DNA from: Nisaea sediminum
GTDB taxonomy: Bacteria; Pseudomonadota; Alphaproteobacteria; Thalassobaculales; Thalassobaculaceae
Reading direction: 5' to 3'
Assembly (NCBI RefSeq): GCF_014904705.1
Contig: NZ_JACZCQ010000016.1
Span: forward strand, 1 to 64,000
DNA length: 64,000 nt
The notes beneath the pieces were generated by a model. The model worked only from the letters and a program-made list of their open reading frames with translations. It made no database searches and had not been told where the DNA came from. The position numbers and the translations under genes were made by a program. How positions within the stretch are numbered: the stretch's first letter is position 1; the number at the start of each line of letters is the position of its first letter. Positions 8,881 to 17,335 of the stretch are shown here, piece by piece.

Positions 8881-9759
8881 GTGCGTTTTACGCTGGATCA
8901 GATACGGGCCTTTCTTGCGGTCGCGCGGACCGGCAACGTGCGCAAGGCCGCCGAGGAACTGCATCTGACGCAACCCGCGATCACGGCCCGCATAAAGACC
9001 CTCGAAACCGCCCTCGGGGTGGAACTGTTCGACCGCTCCGCCTCTATGCAGCCGACCAAGAGCGGGATGGCGCTGATCGGCTATGCCGAGCAGTATCTGA
9101 AGCTGAACAGCCTAATCCAAAGCAATGTGGGCCAGCCGGAACAGGTGGAGAGCCTTTTCCGGATCGGCGTCTCGGAAACCATCGTGCAGTCCTGGCTGCC
9201 CGATTTCATCGCCGATCTGAGAGCCGAGTTTCCCCGTCTCACCGTCGAGATCGACGTCGACATCTCCCGCAATCTGCGTGAGCGGCTGCTCGGAAACGCC
9301 ATCGACCTCGCGCTGCTGATGGGGCCGGTCTCGGATTACCGGGTCGAGAACATCTCCCTGCCGGCCTTCGAGATGACCTGGCTACGGGCGCCCGACCTCG
9401 CGGTCAGCGATCCGGCAAAAGGCGCGCCGGTGATCACCTTCGCCCGCGACACACGTCCGTTCCGCCTGCTGAAGGAGGAGCTGATGGAGCGCTACGGCTC
9501 CAGCGCGGTGATCTTCCCCTCCTCCTCGCTCTCTGCCTGCTTCCGGCTGGTCGCGGCCGGTCTCGGGATCGGCGCGCTGCCGCTCTCGCTCGCCGCGGAC
9601 TATCTCGCGTCGGGCCAGGTCGAGCGCTTCGATCCCGGCTGGACGCCCGCGCCCCTCGCCTTCACAGCCTCGTTTCTCGCCACGCCCGACGCGATGGTGA
9701 GCGCCCGCGCGGCCGAGATCGCGCAGCGGACTGCCATCAAGTACGATAAAAATAATTAA
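8881..9759 (+). CDS. LysR family transcriptional regulator
   Basis: A 292-residue LysR protein when started at GTG 8881, which gives the standard beginning RFTLDQIRAFLAVARTG; the frame also opens with TTG at 8848. The HTH reads NVRKAAEELHLTQPAITARI. It is in the same direction as the DUF1445/TRAP/oxoprolinase genes, 76 bp upstream, and may act on the AT-rich gap behind it. It differs clearly from the neighbouring LysR gene, so the two are not a recent duplication. Confidence 0.9.
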   Translation: MRFTLDQIRAFLAVARTGNVRKAAEELHLTQPAITARIKTLETALGVELFDRSASMQPTKSGMALIGYAEQYLKLNSLIQSNVGQPEQVESLFRIGVSETIVQSWLPDFIADLRAEFPRLTVEIDVDISRNLRERLLGNAIDLALLMGPVSDYRVENISLPAFEMTWLRAPDLAVSDPAKGAPVITFARDTRPFRLLKEELMERYGSSAVIFPSSSLSACFRLVAAGLGIGALPLSLAADYLASGQVERFDPGWTPAPLAFTASFLATPDAMVSARAAEIAQRTAIKYDKNN

Positions 9760-9762
9760 TCG

Positions 9763-9790
9763 ATTTTCTGCAAAATTACTAATTTGAACG
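9763..9790 (+). promoter_or_regulatory. Candidate LysR site and promoter of the pyroglutamate-type operon
   Basis: The gap before the DUF1445 gene has the short palindrome ATTTTCTGCAAAAT (9763-9776), which fits a T-N11-A LysR box, followed by TTGAAC (about 9784-9789) as a possible -35 element. A GGGAGG ribosome site precedes the ATG at 9836. Confidence 0.4.
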
Positions 9791-9835
9791 TGATCGTTTT
9801 CGCTGCCTAAGGTTTCACCCGAACGGGAGGCAGCG

Positions 9836-10657
9836 ATGCTTGAACACAACAATCCGGCGCACCCATCCTTCGCGGCGCTCGCGGAGATGGATGTCAAAAC
9901 GGTACGCGCCGCGATCAGGAGCGGCGCCTATCGCGGCCATACCGCGGGGCTCGCCGCCGGCAAGCTGCAGGTCAATCTCGCCATCCTGCCGTCGGACTAC
10001 GCGGGCGATTTCGAGACCTTCTGCCGCCAGAACCCTCAGCCCTGCCCGCTCGTCGGCATGACCGAGACCGGCAATCCGCTCTGGCCGGGTCTCGGAGAGA
10101 TCGACGTGCGGACCGACACCCCCTCCTACAACATCTACCGGGACGGCAAGCTGGCGGAGACAGTGCCCGACCTGAAGCAGGTCTGGCGCGACGACCTCGT
10201 CGCCTTCGCCATCGGCTGCTCCTTCACCTTCGAGAACGCCCTCGTCGCCGCCGGCATCCCGGTCGCCCATATCGAGGCCGACACCACCGTGCCGATGTAC
10301 CGGACCAATATCGACACCGTCCCCTCCGGCCCGTTCGGCGGCGGCATGGTCGTCTCGCTGCGCTACATTCCCGAGCATCAGGTCGAAGAGGCGCGCGAGA
10401 TCACCAGCCGCTTCCCGTGGGCGCACGGCGCGCCGGTCCATATCGGCGACCCGTCCGAAATCGGAATTGCCGACGTCCAGTCCCCCGACTGGGGCGACCC
10501 GCCGGTCTCGACCGACGGCGTGCCGATGTTCTGGGCCTGCGGTGTCACCCCCCAAAACGCGCTCGCAGAAGCGCGCCCGCCGATCTGCATCACCCACACA
10601 CCGGGGCGGATGCTGATCACGGACATAGAAGACTCCACCAACAGTTTCATCGCCTGA
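9836..10657 (+). CDS. DUF1445 protein (D-glutamate cyclase / putative hydro-lyase family)
   Basis: A 273-residue member of the DUF1445 (YcsI, UPF0317) family. The conserved parts visible are GHTAGLAAGKLQVNLAILP, the FAIGCSFTFENAL segment with its Cys, and PMYRTNIDTVPSGPFGGGMVVSLR. The family contains the catalytic part of mitochondrial D-glutamate cyclase, which turns D-glutamate into 5-oxo-D-proline; most bacterial members are only called putative hydro-lyases. A 5-oxoprolinase-like gene lies in the same operon, which makes a glutamate/5-oxoproline reaction attractive. That link is inference. Confidence 0.85.
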   Translation: MLEHNNPAHPSFAALAEMDVKTVRAAIRSGAYRGHTAGLAAGKLQVNLAILPSDYAGDFETFCRQNPQPCPLVGMTETGNPLWPGLGEIDVRTDTPSYNIYRDGKLAETVPDLKQVWRDDLVAFAIGCSFTFENALVAAGIPVAHIEADTTVPMYRTNIDTVPSGPFGGGMVVSLRYIPEHQVEEAREITSRFPWAHGAPVHIGDPSEIGIADVQSPDWGDPPVSTDGVPMFWACGVTPQNALAEARPPICITHTPGRMLITDIEDSTNSFIA

Positions 10658-10683
10658 ACAGCAGACAAACAGGGAGACTACAC

Positions 10684-11736
10684 ATGAAGCGATTTTCCAC
10701 TCTTGCCGCGGCGCTCGCCGTTGCCGGCGGCCTCACGATCTCCGGACCCGCACTCGCGGATGGCCCCACCGTCATCAAGGCCGTCGGCACCTGGGGCAGC
10801 CTGACGAATTACCAGAAGCACGAAGGCCCGTTCTGGAACGAACACATCGCCAAGGCCACCGGCGGCGCCATCGTCGGCGAGGTCAAGCCGCAGACCGAAC
10901 TCGGCCTCAAGGGCTTCGAGATCATGCGCCTGGTGAAAAACGGTGTGTTCGACTTCGCCTTCGGCCTGCCGGGCTACGTCGCCGCTGAAAACGCCGTGTT
11001 CGAGGGCGCCGATCTCTCTTCCGTCACCCAGGACATCGAGACCCAGCGCACGGTGTCCAAGGCCTATTTCCCGATCCTCGAGAAGGCCTTCGCCGAGATC
11101 TATAACGCCAAGCTGCTGATGCTCTATCCGTTCCCGAGCCAGACGCTCTGGTGCAACGGCGAGGTGAACGGCATCAAGGATCTCGCCGGCAAGAAGATCC
11201 GCGTCTATGCGACCACGCTCGGCGATTTCGTCGAGGGCGTCGGCGGCACCTCCGTCACCGTTCCGTTCGCCGAGGTCATCCCCGCTCTCGAGAAGGGCGT
11301 CGTCGATTGCGGCATCACCGGCACGATGTCCGCCTACAAGGCGAAGTGGCACCAGGTCGCGACCCATGCCTATACGCTCCGCGTGGGCTGGGGCCTCGCC
11401 TTCGGCGCCATGAACATGGACAAGTGGAACGCCATGGGCGCCGAGAAGCAGGCGATGCTGCAGAAGGAACTGGCGATCCTGAACGACCAGATGTGGACCG
11501 AGACCGCCACCGAGGACGAAGTCGCGATCAGCTGCATCACCGGCGGCAAGTGCGACATCGGCGAGCCGGGCGCGATGAAGCTGGTGAAGCCCTCCAAGGA
11601 GGACCTTGCCCTCCGCGACAAGATCGCGAACGAGGTTGTGCTCGCCCGCTGGGCCGAGCGTTGCGGCGCCGAGTGCGCGGCCGGCTGGAACGACAGCGTC
11701 GGCAAGATCCTCGGCCTGACCGCCAAGGCGAAGTAA
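10684..11736 (+). CDS. TRAP-type substrate-binding protein (TAXI/DctP-like)
   Basis: A 350-residue periplasmic binding protein with a clear signal peptide (MKRFSTLAAALAVAGGLTIS, cut after ALA-DG). The mature part includes GKKIRVYATTLGDFVEGVGG, the region that holds the carboxylate-binding arginine in DctP proteins. The frame extends upstream to 10417, but ATG 10684 follows a GGGAGAC ribosome site and starts the signal peptide. It sits between the DUF1445 gene and the two permease genes; the likely ligand is pyroglutamate or a similar cyclic amino acid derivative (inference). Confidence 0.92.
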   Translation: MKRFSTLAAALAVAGGLTISGPALADGPTVIKAVGTWGSLTNYQKHEGPFWNEHIAKATGGAIVGEVKPQTELGLKGFEIMRLVKNGVFDFAFGLPGYVAAENAVFEGADLSSVTQDIETQRTVSKAYFPILEKAFAEIYNAKLLMLYPFPSQTLWCNGEVNGIKDLAGKKIRVYATTLGDFVEGVGGTSVTVPFAEVIPALEKGVVDCGITGTMSAYKAKWHQVATHAYTLRVGWGLAFGAMNMDKWNAMGAEKQAMLQKELAILNDQMWTETATEDEVAISCITGGKCDIGEPGAMKLVKPSKEDLALRDKIANEVVLARWAERCGAECAAGWNDSVGKILGLTAKAK

Positions 11737-11746
11737 CCTGAACGGA

Positions 11747-11773
11747 CCGGCGCCGGATTGTCTCCGGCGCCGG
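11747..11773 (+). terminator. Perfect hairpin behind the second TRAP binding-protein gene
   Basis: An 11-bp perfect inverted repeat, CCGGCGCCGGA and TCCGGCGCCGG, around a five-base loop, 10 bp behind the binding-protein stop and about 50 bp before dctQ. There is no T-run, so partial termination or 3'-end protection is more likely than full termination. Confidence 0.65.
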
Positions 11774-11821
11774 CCTGCCCTTCCGAACCTGTCCCGGTCA
11801 CCTCCTCGAGGGAGAATTTCC

Positions 11822-12382
11822 ATGCTTCGCCTGATTGACGCCGGGCACCGGCTGTCCCGCTGGCTCGTATGGCTCGGCGGCGCGCTGATACTCGGATCCG
11901 CGGTTCTCGTCACCGTCGAGGTGTTCGTCCGGAAACTGTTCAACATGTCGATCGCCGGGGCGGACGAAATCTCTGGCTATGCCTTCGGCGTCGCCACCTC
12001 CCTCGGCCTCGCCTTCGCGCTCTTCGAACGCGCCCATATCCGGGTCGACGCCCTCTTCCTGATCCTGCCGCGCCCGCTCCGGATCTTCCTGAACTTCTTC
12101 GGCCTCGCCCTGCTGATCGGGTTCGCCGGCATCGTCACCTGGATGGCCTCTGGCCTTGTCGCCGACACGCTGGAGCACGGCTCGCGCTCGATCACCCCGA
12201 TGCGCACGCCGCTCGCGATCCCTCAGATCCCCTGGCTCGCCGGCTGGATGTTCTTCGTGCTCTGCGGCGTCCTGCTCTTCGTCGGCTCGCTCTTCGCGAC
12301 GCTGACCGGCAATGCCGCGGAAGGCGAACGCAGGATCGGCGTGAAGACCCTCGAAGAACAGATTCACGACGAGACCGCCTGA
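11822..12382 (+). CDS. dctQ: TRAP transporter small permease (DctQ family)
   Basis: A 186-residue protein with four predicted membrane segments and the DctQ pattern FVRKLFNMSIAGADEISGYAF, then IPQIPWLAGWMFFVLC. It pairs with the following dctM, whose ATG overlaps this stop by one base. A GGGAG ribosome site lies upstream of ATG 11822. Confidence 0.93.
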   Translation: MLRLIDAGHRLSRWLVWLGGALILGSAVLVTVEVFVRKLFNMSIAGADEISGYAFGVATSLGLAFALFERAHIRVDALFLILPRPLRIFLNFFGLALLIGFAGIVTWMASGLVADTLEHGSRSITPMRTPLAIPQIPWLAGWMFFVLCGVLLFVGSLFATLTGNAAEGERRIGVKTLEEQIHDETA

Positions 12383-13665
12383 TGCTGACCAAGACACTCC
12401 TGATCCTTCTGGGCCTCATCGCCCTCGCCGTCCCGGTCGCCGCCGTGCTCGGCTGGCTCGGCCTCACCATGCAGTACCTCGAGAGCCCGATGCCGCTGCA
12501 CCGCGCGCTCGGCGACATGGTCTGGCAGACCGGAACCGACTTCCTGCTGGTCGCGATCCCGATGTTCATCCTGCTCGGCGAGATCCTGCTCCGCTCCGGC
12601 ATCGCCGCGAAGATGTACGAGGGCATCGTCACCTGGCTCGGCTGGCTGCCGGGCGGGCTGATGCATGCCAATACCGGCTCCTGCGCGCTCTTCGCCGCGA
12701 CCTCCGGCTCCTCCGTCGCGACCGCGGCCACCATCGGTACCGTCGCGATCCCAGAGATCGAGAAACGCGGCTACAACGAACGGATCTTCCTCGGCACCAT
12801 CGCAGCCGGCGGCACGCTCGGCATCCTGATCCCGCCCTCGATCAACCTGATCCTGTTTGGTCTGCTGACCGACACCTCGGTGCCGGAGCTCTATCTCGCG
12901 GGCTTCGTTCCCGGCTTCCTGCTCGCCGCGCTCTTCATGGTCACGGTCATCATCCTCTGCCTTGCCAAGCCGTCCTGGGGCGGTGAAAGCGTGAACGCGA
13001 CCTGGAGCGATCGGATCGCCGCGCTGCCGTCGCTGCTGCCGCCGATCGGGATCTTCCTCGTCGTGGTCGGCTCGATCTATGCCGGCGTCGCGACGCCGAC
13101 CGAGGCCGCCGCCCTCGGGGTGATCGCCGCACTCGTCCTCGCCGCGGCGAACCGCTCGCTCTCACTTGAGATGATGCGGGCTGCGATCGAGGGCACCATG
13201 CGGACGACCTCGATGATCATGCTGATCATCCTCGCCGCGGTGTTCCTGAATTTCGTCCTCTCGGTCATCGGCCTGACCCAGGCGCTGGCGGATTTCGTCA
13301 CCGGGCTCGGCCTCTCGCCGATGCAAACCATGCTGATGCTGATCGCGGTCCTGATCGTCGTCGGCTGCTTCATGGAGACGCTTTCCATGCTGCTGACCGT
13401 CGCGCCACTGGTGACACCGATCGTGATCTCGCTCGGTTTCGATCCGGTCTGGTTCGGGATCCTGCTCATGGTGCTGCTGGAAACCGCGCTCATTACCCCA
13501 CCGATCGGGATCAATCTCTATGTCGTACAGGGAGTCCGCGAAAGAGGCGAGCTATCGGACGTTATGGTCGGTGCCGCCCCATTCGTCATCACTATGTTCG
13601 CGATGATCGCACTTCTGCTCCTCTTCCCCGATCTCGCATTATGGCTGCCAGGCCTGTTCTACTGA
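12382..13665 (+). CDS. dctM: TRAP transporter large permease (DctM family)
   Basis: A 427-residue protein with about twelve membrane segments and the family motifs AATSGSSVATAATIGTVAIP, IPPSINLILFGLLTDT, VATPTEAAALGV and ITPPIGINLYVV. The frame runs upstream through dctQ in another phase, but the ATG at 12382 is coupled to the dctQ stop (TGATG) and gives the normal N-terminus. It completes the transporter made with the products of the two preceding genes. Confidence 0.95.
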   Translation: MLTKTLLILLGLIALAVPVAAVLGWLGLTMQYLESPMPLHRALGDMVWQTGTDFLLVAIPMFILLGEILLRSGIAAKMYEGIVTWLGWLPGGLMHANTGSCALFAATSGSSVATAATIGTVAIPEIEKRGYNERIFLGTIAAGGTLGILIPPSINLILFGLLTDTSVPELYLAGFVPGFLLAALFMVTVIILCLAKPSWGGESVNATWSDRIAALPSLLPPIGIFLVVVGSIYAGVATPTEAAALGVIAALVLAAANRSLSLEMMRAAIEGTMRTTSMIMLIILAAVFLNFVLSVIGLTQALADFVTGLGLSPMQTMLMLIAVLIVVGCFMETLSMLLTVAPLVTPIVISLGFDPVWFGILLMVLLETALITPPIGINLYVVQGVRERGELSDVMVGAAPFVITMFAMIALLLLFPDLALWLPGLFY

Positions 13666-13730
13666 TCAACTGAACTACCTTTCTGGGCTGACTACTGATG
13701 CGCTTTGGGCGCCAACGGAGAAACTTTGTC

Positions 13731-16700
13731 ATGTGGCAATTCTGGGTCGACCGCGGCGGAACCTTCACCGACATCGTGGCGCAAAAGCCGGACGGGACAT
13801 TGCAGACCCACAAGCTGCTGTCGGAGAACCCGGAGCGCTATCGCGACGCGGCCGTGCAGGGCATCCGCGAACTGCTCGGTCTCGGGCAGGACGATCCGGT
13901 GCCGTCGAACACGATCGACGCCGTGAAGATGGGCACGACGGTCGCGACCAACGCTCTCCTCGAGCGCAAGGGCGACCGCACGCTGCTGCTGATCACGAAA
14001 GGCTTCGGCGATCTGCTGCGCCTCGGGCACCAGACCCGGCCGCAGCTTTTCGATCTCCATATCAAGCTGCCGGAGCTGCTCTATGAGCGGGTCACCGAGA
14101 TCGCGGAGCGGCTGGACGCGGCTGGCGAGGTCCTGACCGAACTCGACGAGGACGCCGCCCGCGCCGCGCTCCGGCAGGCGAAGGCGGACGGGATCGACAG
14201 CGTCGCCATCGCCTTCATGCACAGCTACCTCAACCCGGTGCACGAGGCCCGCGTCGCCGCCATCGCGGCCGAGGAAGGCTTCGGCCAGATCAGCGTCTCG
14301 CACCAGATCTCGCCGCTGATGAAGCTGGTCCCGCGCGGCGACACCACCGTGGTCGACGCCTATCTCTCCCCGATCCTGCGGCGCTACGTGAACCAGGTCT
14401 CCGACGCACTCGGCGGCGAGGGCCGGCTGATGTTCATGCAGTCGAACGGCGGCCTGACCGACGCCGCCCTCTTCAACGGCAAGGACGCGATCCTCTCCGG
14501 CCCCGCCGGCGGTGTCGTCGGCATGGTGAAGACCGGCGAGCTTGCCGGTTACGACCGCCTGATCGGCTTCGACATGGGCGGCACCTCGACCGATGTCTGC
14601 CATTATGCGGGCGCCTACGAGCGCTCCTTCGAGACCGAGGTCGCGGGCGTGCGCATGCGCGCGCCGATGATGAATATCCACACGGTCGCGGCCGGCGGCG
14701 GCTCGATCCTGCATTTCCGCGACGGCCGCTTCCAGGTCGGACCGGACAGCGCGGGCGCCGATCCGGGACCCGCCTGCTACCGCCGCGGCGGTCCGCTGAC
14801 CGTCACCGACTGCAACGTCATGCTCGGCAAGCTGCAGCCGCACCATTTCCCCGCCGTGTTCGGCCCCGAGGCCGACCAGCCGCTCGACGCCGACGTGGTG
14901 CGGGAGAAGTTCGCGGAGCTGGCGAAACAGATCGCCGCCGAGACCGGCGAAGCGGAACGCACGCCCGAGGACCTGGCCGAGGGTTTCCTGCGCATCGCGG
15001 TCGAGAACATGGCGAACGCGATCAAGAAGATCAGCGTGCAGCGCGGCTACGACGTCACGAAATACACCCTGCAATGCTTCGGCGGCGCCGGCGGCCAACA
15101 TGCCTGCGCCGTCGCCGACGCACTCGGCATGGAGACCGTCTTCGTGCACCCCTTCGCCGGCGTGCTCTCCGCCTACGGCATGGGCCTCGCCGAGATCCGG
15201 GCGCTGCGTGAACGCCAGTTCGACGCGCCGATCGCCTCCGTTGCCGAAGCCGAAAAGGTGCTGGCCGAGGCGGCTGCCGAAGCCGTCGCCGAAGTTCAGT
15301 CTCAGGGTGTTGCGCCCGATGCGATCCGGGTCGAGAAGCGCGCCCATCTCCGCTACCGCGGCTCGCACCAGGCGCTCGAGGTTTCGTTCGGCGACGAGGC
15401 GGCCCTACGCGCCGGTTTCGACGAAGCCCACCGCGCGCGCTTCGGCTTCACCGCCGGTGAACGCGAACTGGTCTTCGAGGCGCTCGCTGTCGAGGCCGTC
15501 GGCGGCGCGGCGGAGATCGCCGACACGAAGCTGCAGCTGGGCAGCGCAGACCCGGTCCCGGTGGACCATGTCGCCAGCCATTTCGGCGGCGATACGACAC
15601 CGCTCTACGACCGCGAGACCATGCAGCCCGGCCAGACGGTCGCGGGACCGGCGATCATCAAGGAGCCAACCGGCACCAACGTGATCGAGCCCGGCTGGCG
15701 CGCATCGCTCAACGAGTGGGGCCACCTGATCCTCTCCCGCGCCTATCCGATGAAGCGCAGGGAAGCCGTCGGCTCCGCGGCCGATCCGGTGATGCTGGAG
15801 GTCTTCAACAACCTCTTCATGTCGATTGCCGAGCAGATGGGCGCGACCCTCGCCAACACCGCCTATTCGGTCAACATCAAGGAGCGGCTCGACTTCTCCT
15901 GCGCCCTCTTCGCGCCCGACGGCGGCCTCGTGGCGAACGCGCCGCACGTGCCGGTGCATCTCGGCTCGATGTCGGAATCCATCCGCACCGTGATCCGGCT
16001 CAACCCGGACATGAAGGAAGGCGACGTCTATGTCCTGAACGCCCCCTTCAACGGCGGCACGCACCTGCCCGACGTCACCGTCATCACGCCGGTCTTCGAG
16101 GGCGGCAAGCCGATCTTCTATGTCGCCTCGCGCGGACACCACGCCGATATCGGCGGCAAGACGCCGGGCTCCGCCCCGCCGGACAGTCGCCATATCGAAG
16201 AGGAAGGCGTCCTCATCGACAATTTCAAGATGGTCGACGGCGGTGTCTTCCGCGAGGCGGAAACCCGCGCGCTGCTCTCCTCGGGGCGCTATCCCTGCCG
16301 CAACGTGAACGAGAACATGGCCGATCTCGCCGCCCAGGTCGCGGCGAACGAGACCGGCGCGCGCGAGGTCGCCAAAATGATCCGGCAGTTCGGCCTCGAG
16401 ACCGTGCACGCCTACATGCGGCACGTGCAGGACAACGCCGAGGAGTGCGTCCGCCGGGTGATCGACGCCCTGAAGGACGGCTCCTTCGACTACGAACTGG
16501 ATAACGGGGAGTTCATCCGCGTCGCCGTCCGGGTCGACCATGCCAGCCGCTCGGCCGAGATCGACTTCACCGGAACGGCTCGGAACGCGTTCAACTACAA
16601 CGCCCCCCTCGCCGTCTGCCACGCCGTCGTGCTCTACGTCTTCCGCACGCTGGTCGGCGCGCCGATCCCGCTGAACGAAGGCTGCTTCAAACCGCTGAAG

Positions 16701-17303
16701 ATCATCGCGCCGGAAGGCTCGATGGTGAATGCGCAGTATCCGTCGGCCGTGATCGCAGGCAACACCGAGGTCAGCCAGCTCGCCTGCAACGCCCTGATGG
16801 GCGCGCTCGGCGCCATGGCCGGCTCACAGGCGACGATGAACAACTTCGTCTGGGGCAACGAGAAGATCCAGAACTACGAGACGATCTGCGGCGGCACGGG
16901 CGCCGGTCCCGGTTTCGACGGCTGCTCGGCGGTGCAGACCCACATGACCAACACCCGCGGCACCGACCCCGAGGTGCTGGAGCACCGCTTCCCGGTCCGG
17001 CTCGAGGAATGGTCGATCCGGCGCGGCTCCGGCGGCAAGGGCCGCTGGACGGGCGGTGACGGCTGCACCCGCAAGCTCCGTTTCCTCGAGGACATGACGG
17101 TGACCACGCTCGGCTCCCACCGCCGCGTCCCGCCTTTCGCGGGGCCGGGTGCGGAGCCGGGAGAGGTCGGACGGGAATGGATCGAACGGGCGGACGGCAC
17201 CCGCGTCGAGCATGCAGGCAACGACCGCAACGACGTCCATGCAGGCGATCTCTTCGTCATGCAGACGCCGTCGGGTGGAGGATGGGGCAAGCCGGGTTCC
17301 TGA
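13731..17303 (+). CDS. Fused hydantoinase/5-oxoprolinase (HyuA-HyuB)
   Basis: About 1,190 residues. The N-terminal half has the HyuA ATP-binding start FWVDRGGTFTDIVA, then VKMGTTVATNALLERKG and GFDMGGTSTDV. The C-terminal half (from about residue 690) has the HyuB pattern SVNIKERLDFSCALF and HVPVHLGSM. This full-length fusion is the layout of ATP-dependent 5-oxoprolinase (OPLAH), which turns 5-oxoproline into glutamate; related enzymes act on hydantoins or acetophenone. The ATG at 13731 starts directly at the conserved motif; an ATG at 13698 adds eleven residues. The stop codon lies in the loop of a 10-bp hairpin. Confidence 0.92.
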   Translation: MWQFWVDRGGTFTDIVAQKPDGTLQTHKLLSENPERYRDAAVQGIRELLGLGQDDPVPSNTIDAVKMGTTVATNALLERKGDRTLLLITKGFGDLLRLGHQTRPQLFDLHIKLPELLYERVTEIAERLDAAGEVLTELDEDAARAALRQAKADGIDSVAIAFMHSYLNPVHEARVAAIAAEEGFGQISVSHQISPLMKLVPRGDTTVVDAYLSPILRRYVNQVSDALGGEGRLMFMQSNGGLTDAALFNGKDAILSGPAGGVVGMVKTGELAGYDRLIGFDMGGTSTDVCHYAGAYERSFETEVAGVRMRAPMMNIHTVAAGGGSILHFRDGRFQVGPDSAGADPGPACYRRGGPLTVTDCNVMLGKLQPHHFPAVFGPEADQPLDADVVREKFAELAKQIAAETGEAERTPEDLAEGFLRIAVENMANAIKKISVQRGYDVTKYTLQCFGGAGGQHACAVADALGMETVFVHPFAGVLSAYGMGLAEIRALRERQFDAPIASVAEAEKVLAEAAAEAVAEVQSQGVAPDAIRVEKRAHLRYRGSHQALEVSFGDEAALRAGFDEAHRARFGFTAGERELVFEALAVEAVGGAAEIADTKLQLGSADPVPVDHVASHFGGDTTPLYDRETMQPGQTVAGPAIIKEPTGTNVIEPGWRASLNEWGHLILSRAYPMKRREAVGSAADPVMLEVFNNLFMSIAEQMGATLANTAYSVNIKERLDFSCALFAPDGGLVANAPHVPVHLGSMSESIRTVIRLNPDMKEGDVYVLNAPFNGGTHLPDVTVITPVFEGGKPIFYVASRGHHADIGGKTPGSAPPDSRHIEEEGVLIDNFKMVDGGVFREAETRALLSSGRYPCRNVNENMADLAAQVAANETGAREVAKMIRQFGLETVHAYMRHVQDNAEECVRRVIDALKDGSFDYELDNGEFIRVAVRVDHASRSAEIDFTGTARNAFNYNAPLAVCHAVVLYVFRTLVGAPIPLNEGCFKPLKIIAPEGSMVNAQYPSAVIAGNTEVSQLACNALMGALGAMAGSQATMNNFVWGNEKIQNYETICGGTGAGPGFDGCSAVQTHMTNTRGTDPEVLEHRFPVRLEEWSIRRGSGGKGRWTGGDGCTRKLRFLEDMTVTTLGSHRRVPPFAGPGAEPGEVGREWIERADGTRVEHAGNDRNDVHAGDLFVMQTPSGGGWGKPGS

Positions 17304-17313
17304 GGAACCCGGC
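17291..17313. terminator. Hairpin terminator between convergent genes, stop codon in loop
   Basis: GCCGGGTTCC and GGAACCCGGC form a perfect 10-bp stem with TGA, the oxoprolinase stop, as the three-base loop. It sits between convergent genes. There is no T-run, so any termination is probably weak or Rho-assisted. Confidence 0.55.
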
Positions 17314-17335
17314 AGCTACCCGAGGAGCGCGCCGG

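Noticed and set aside
7903..9759. The two neighbouring LysR genes as a recent tandem duplication
   Set aside because: They agree only in the general HTH pattern; the effector domains differ along their length, and each is next to a different TRAP operon.
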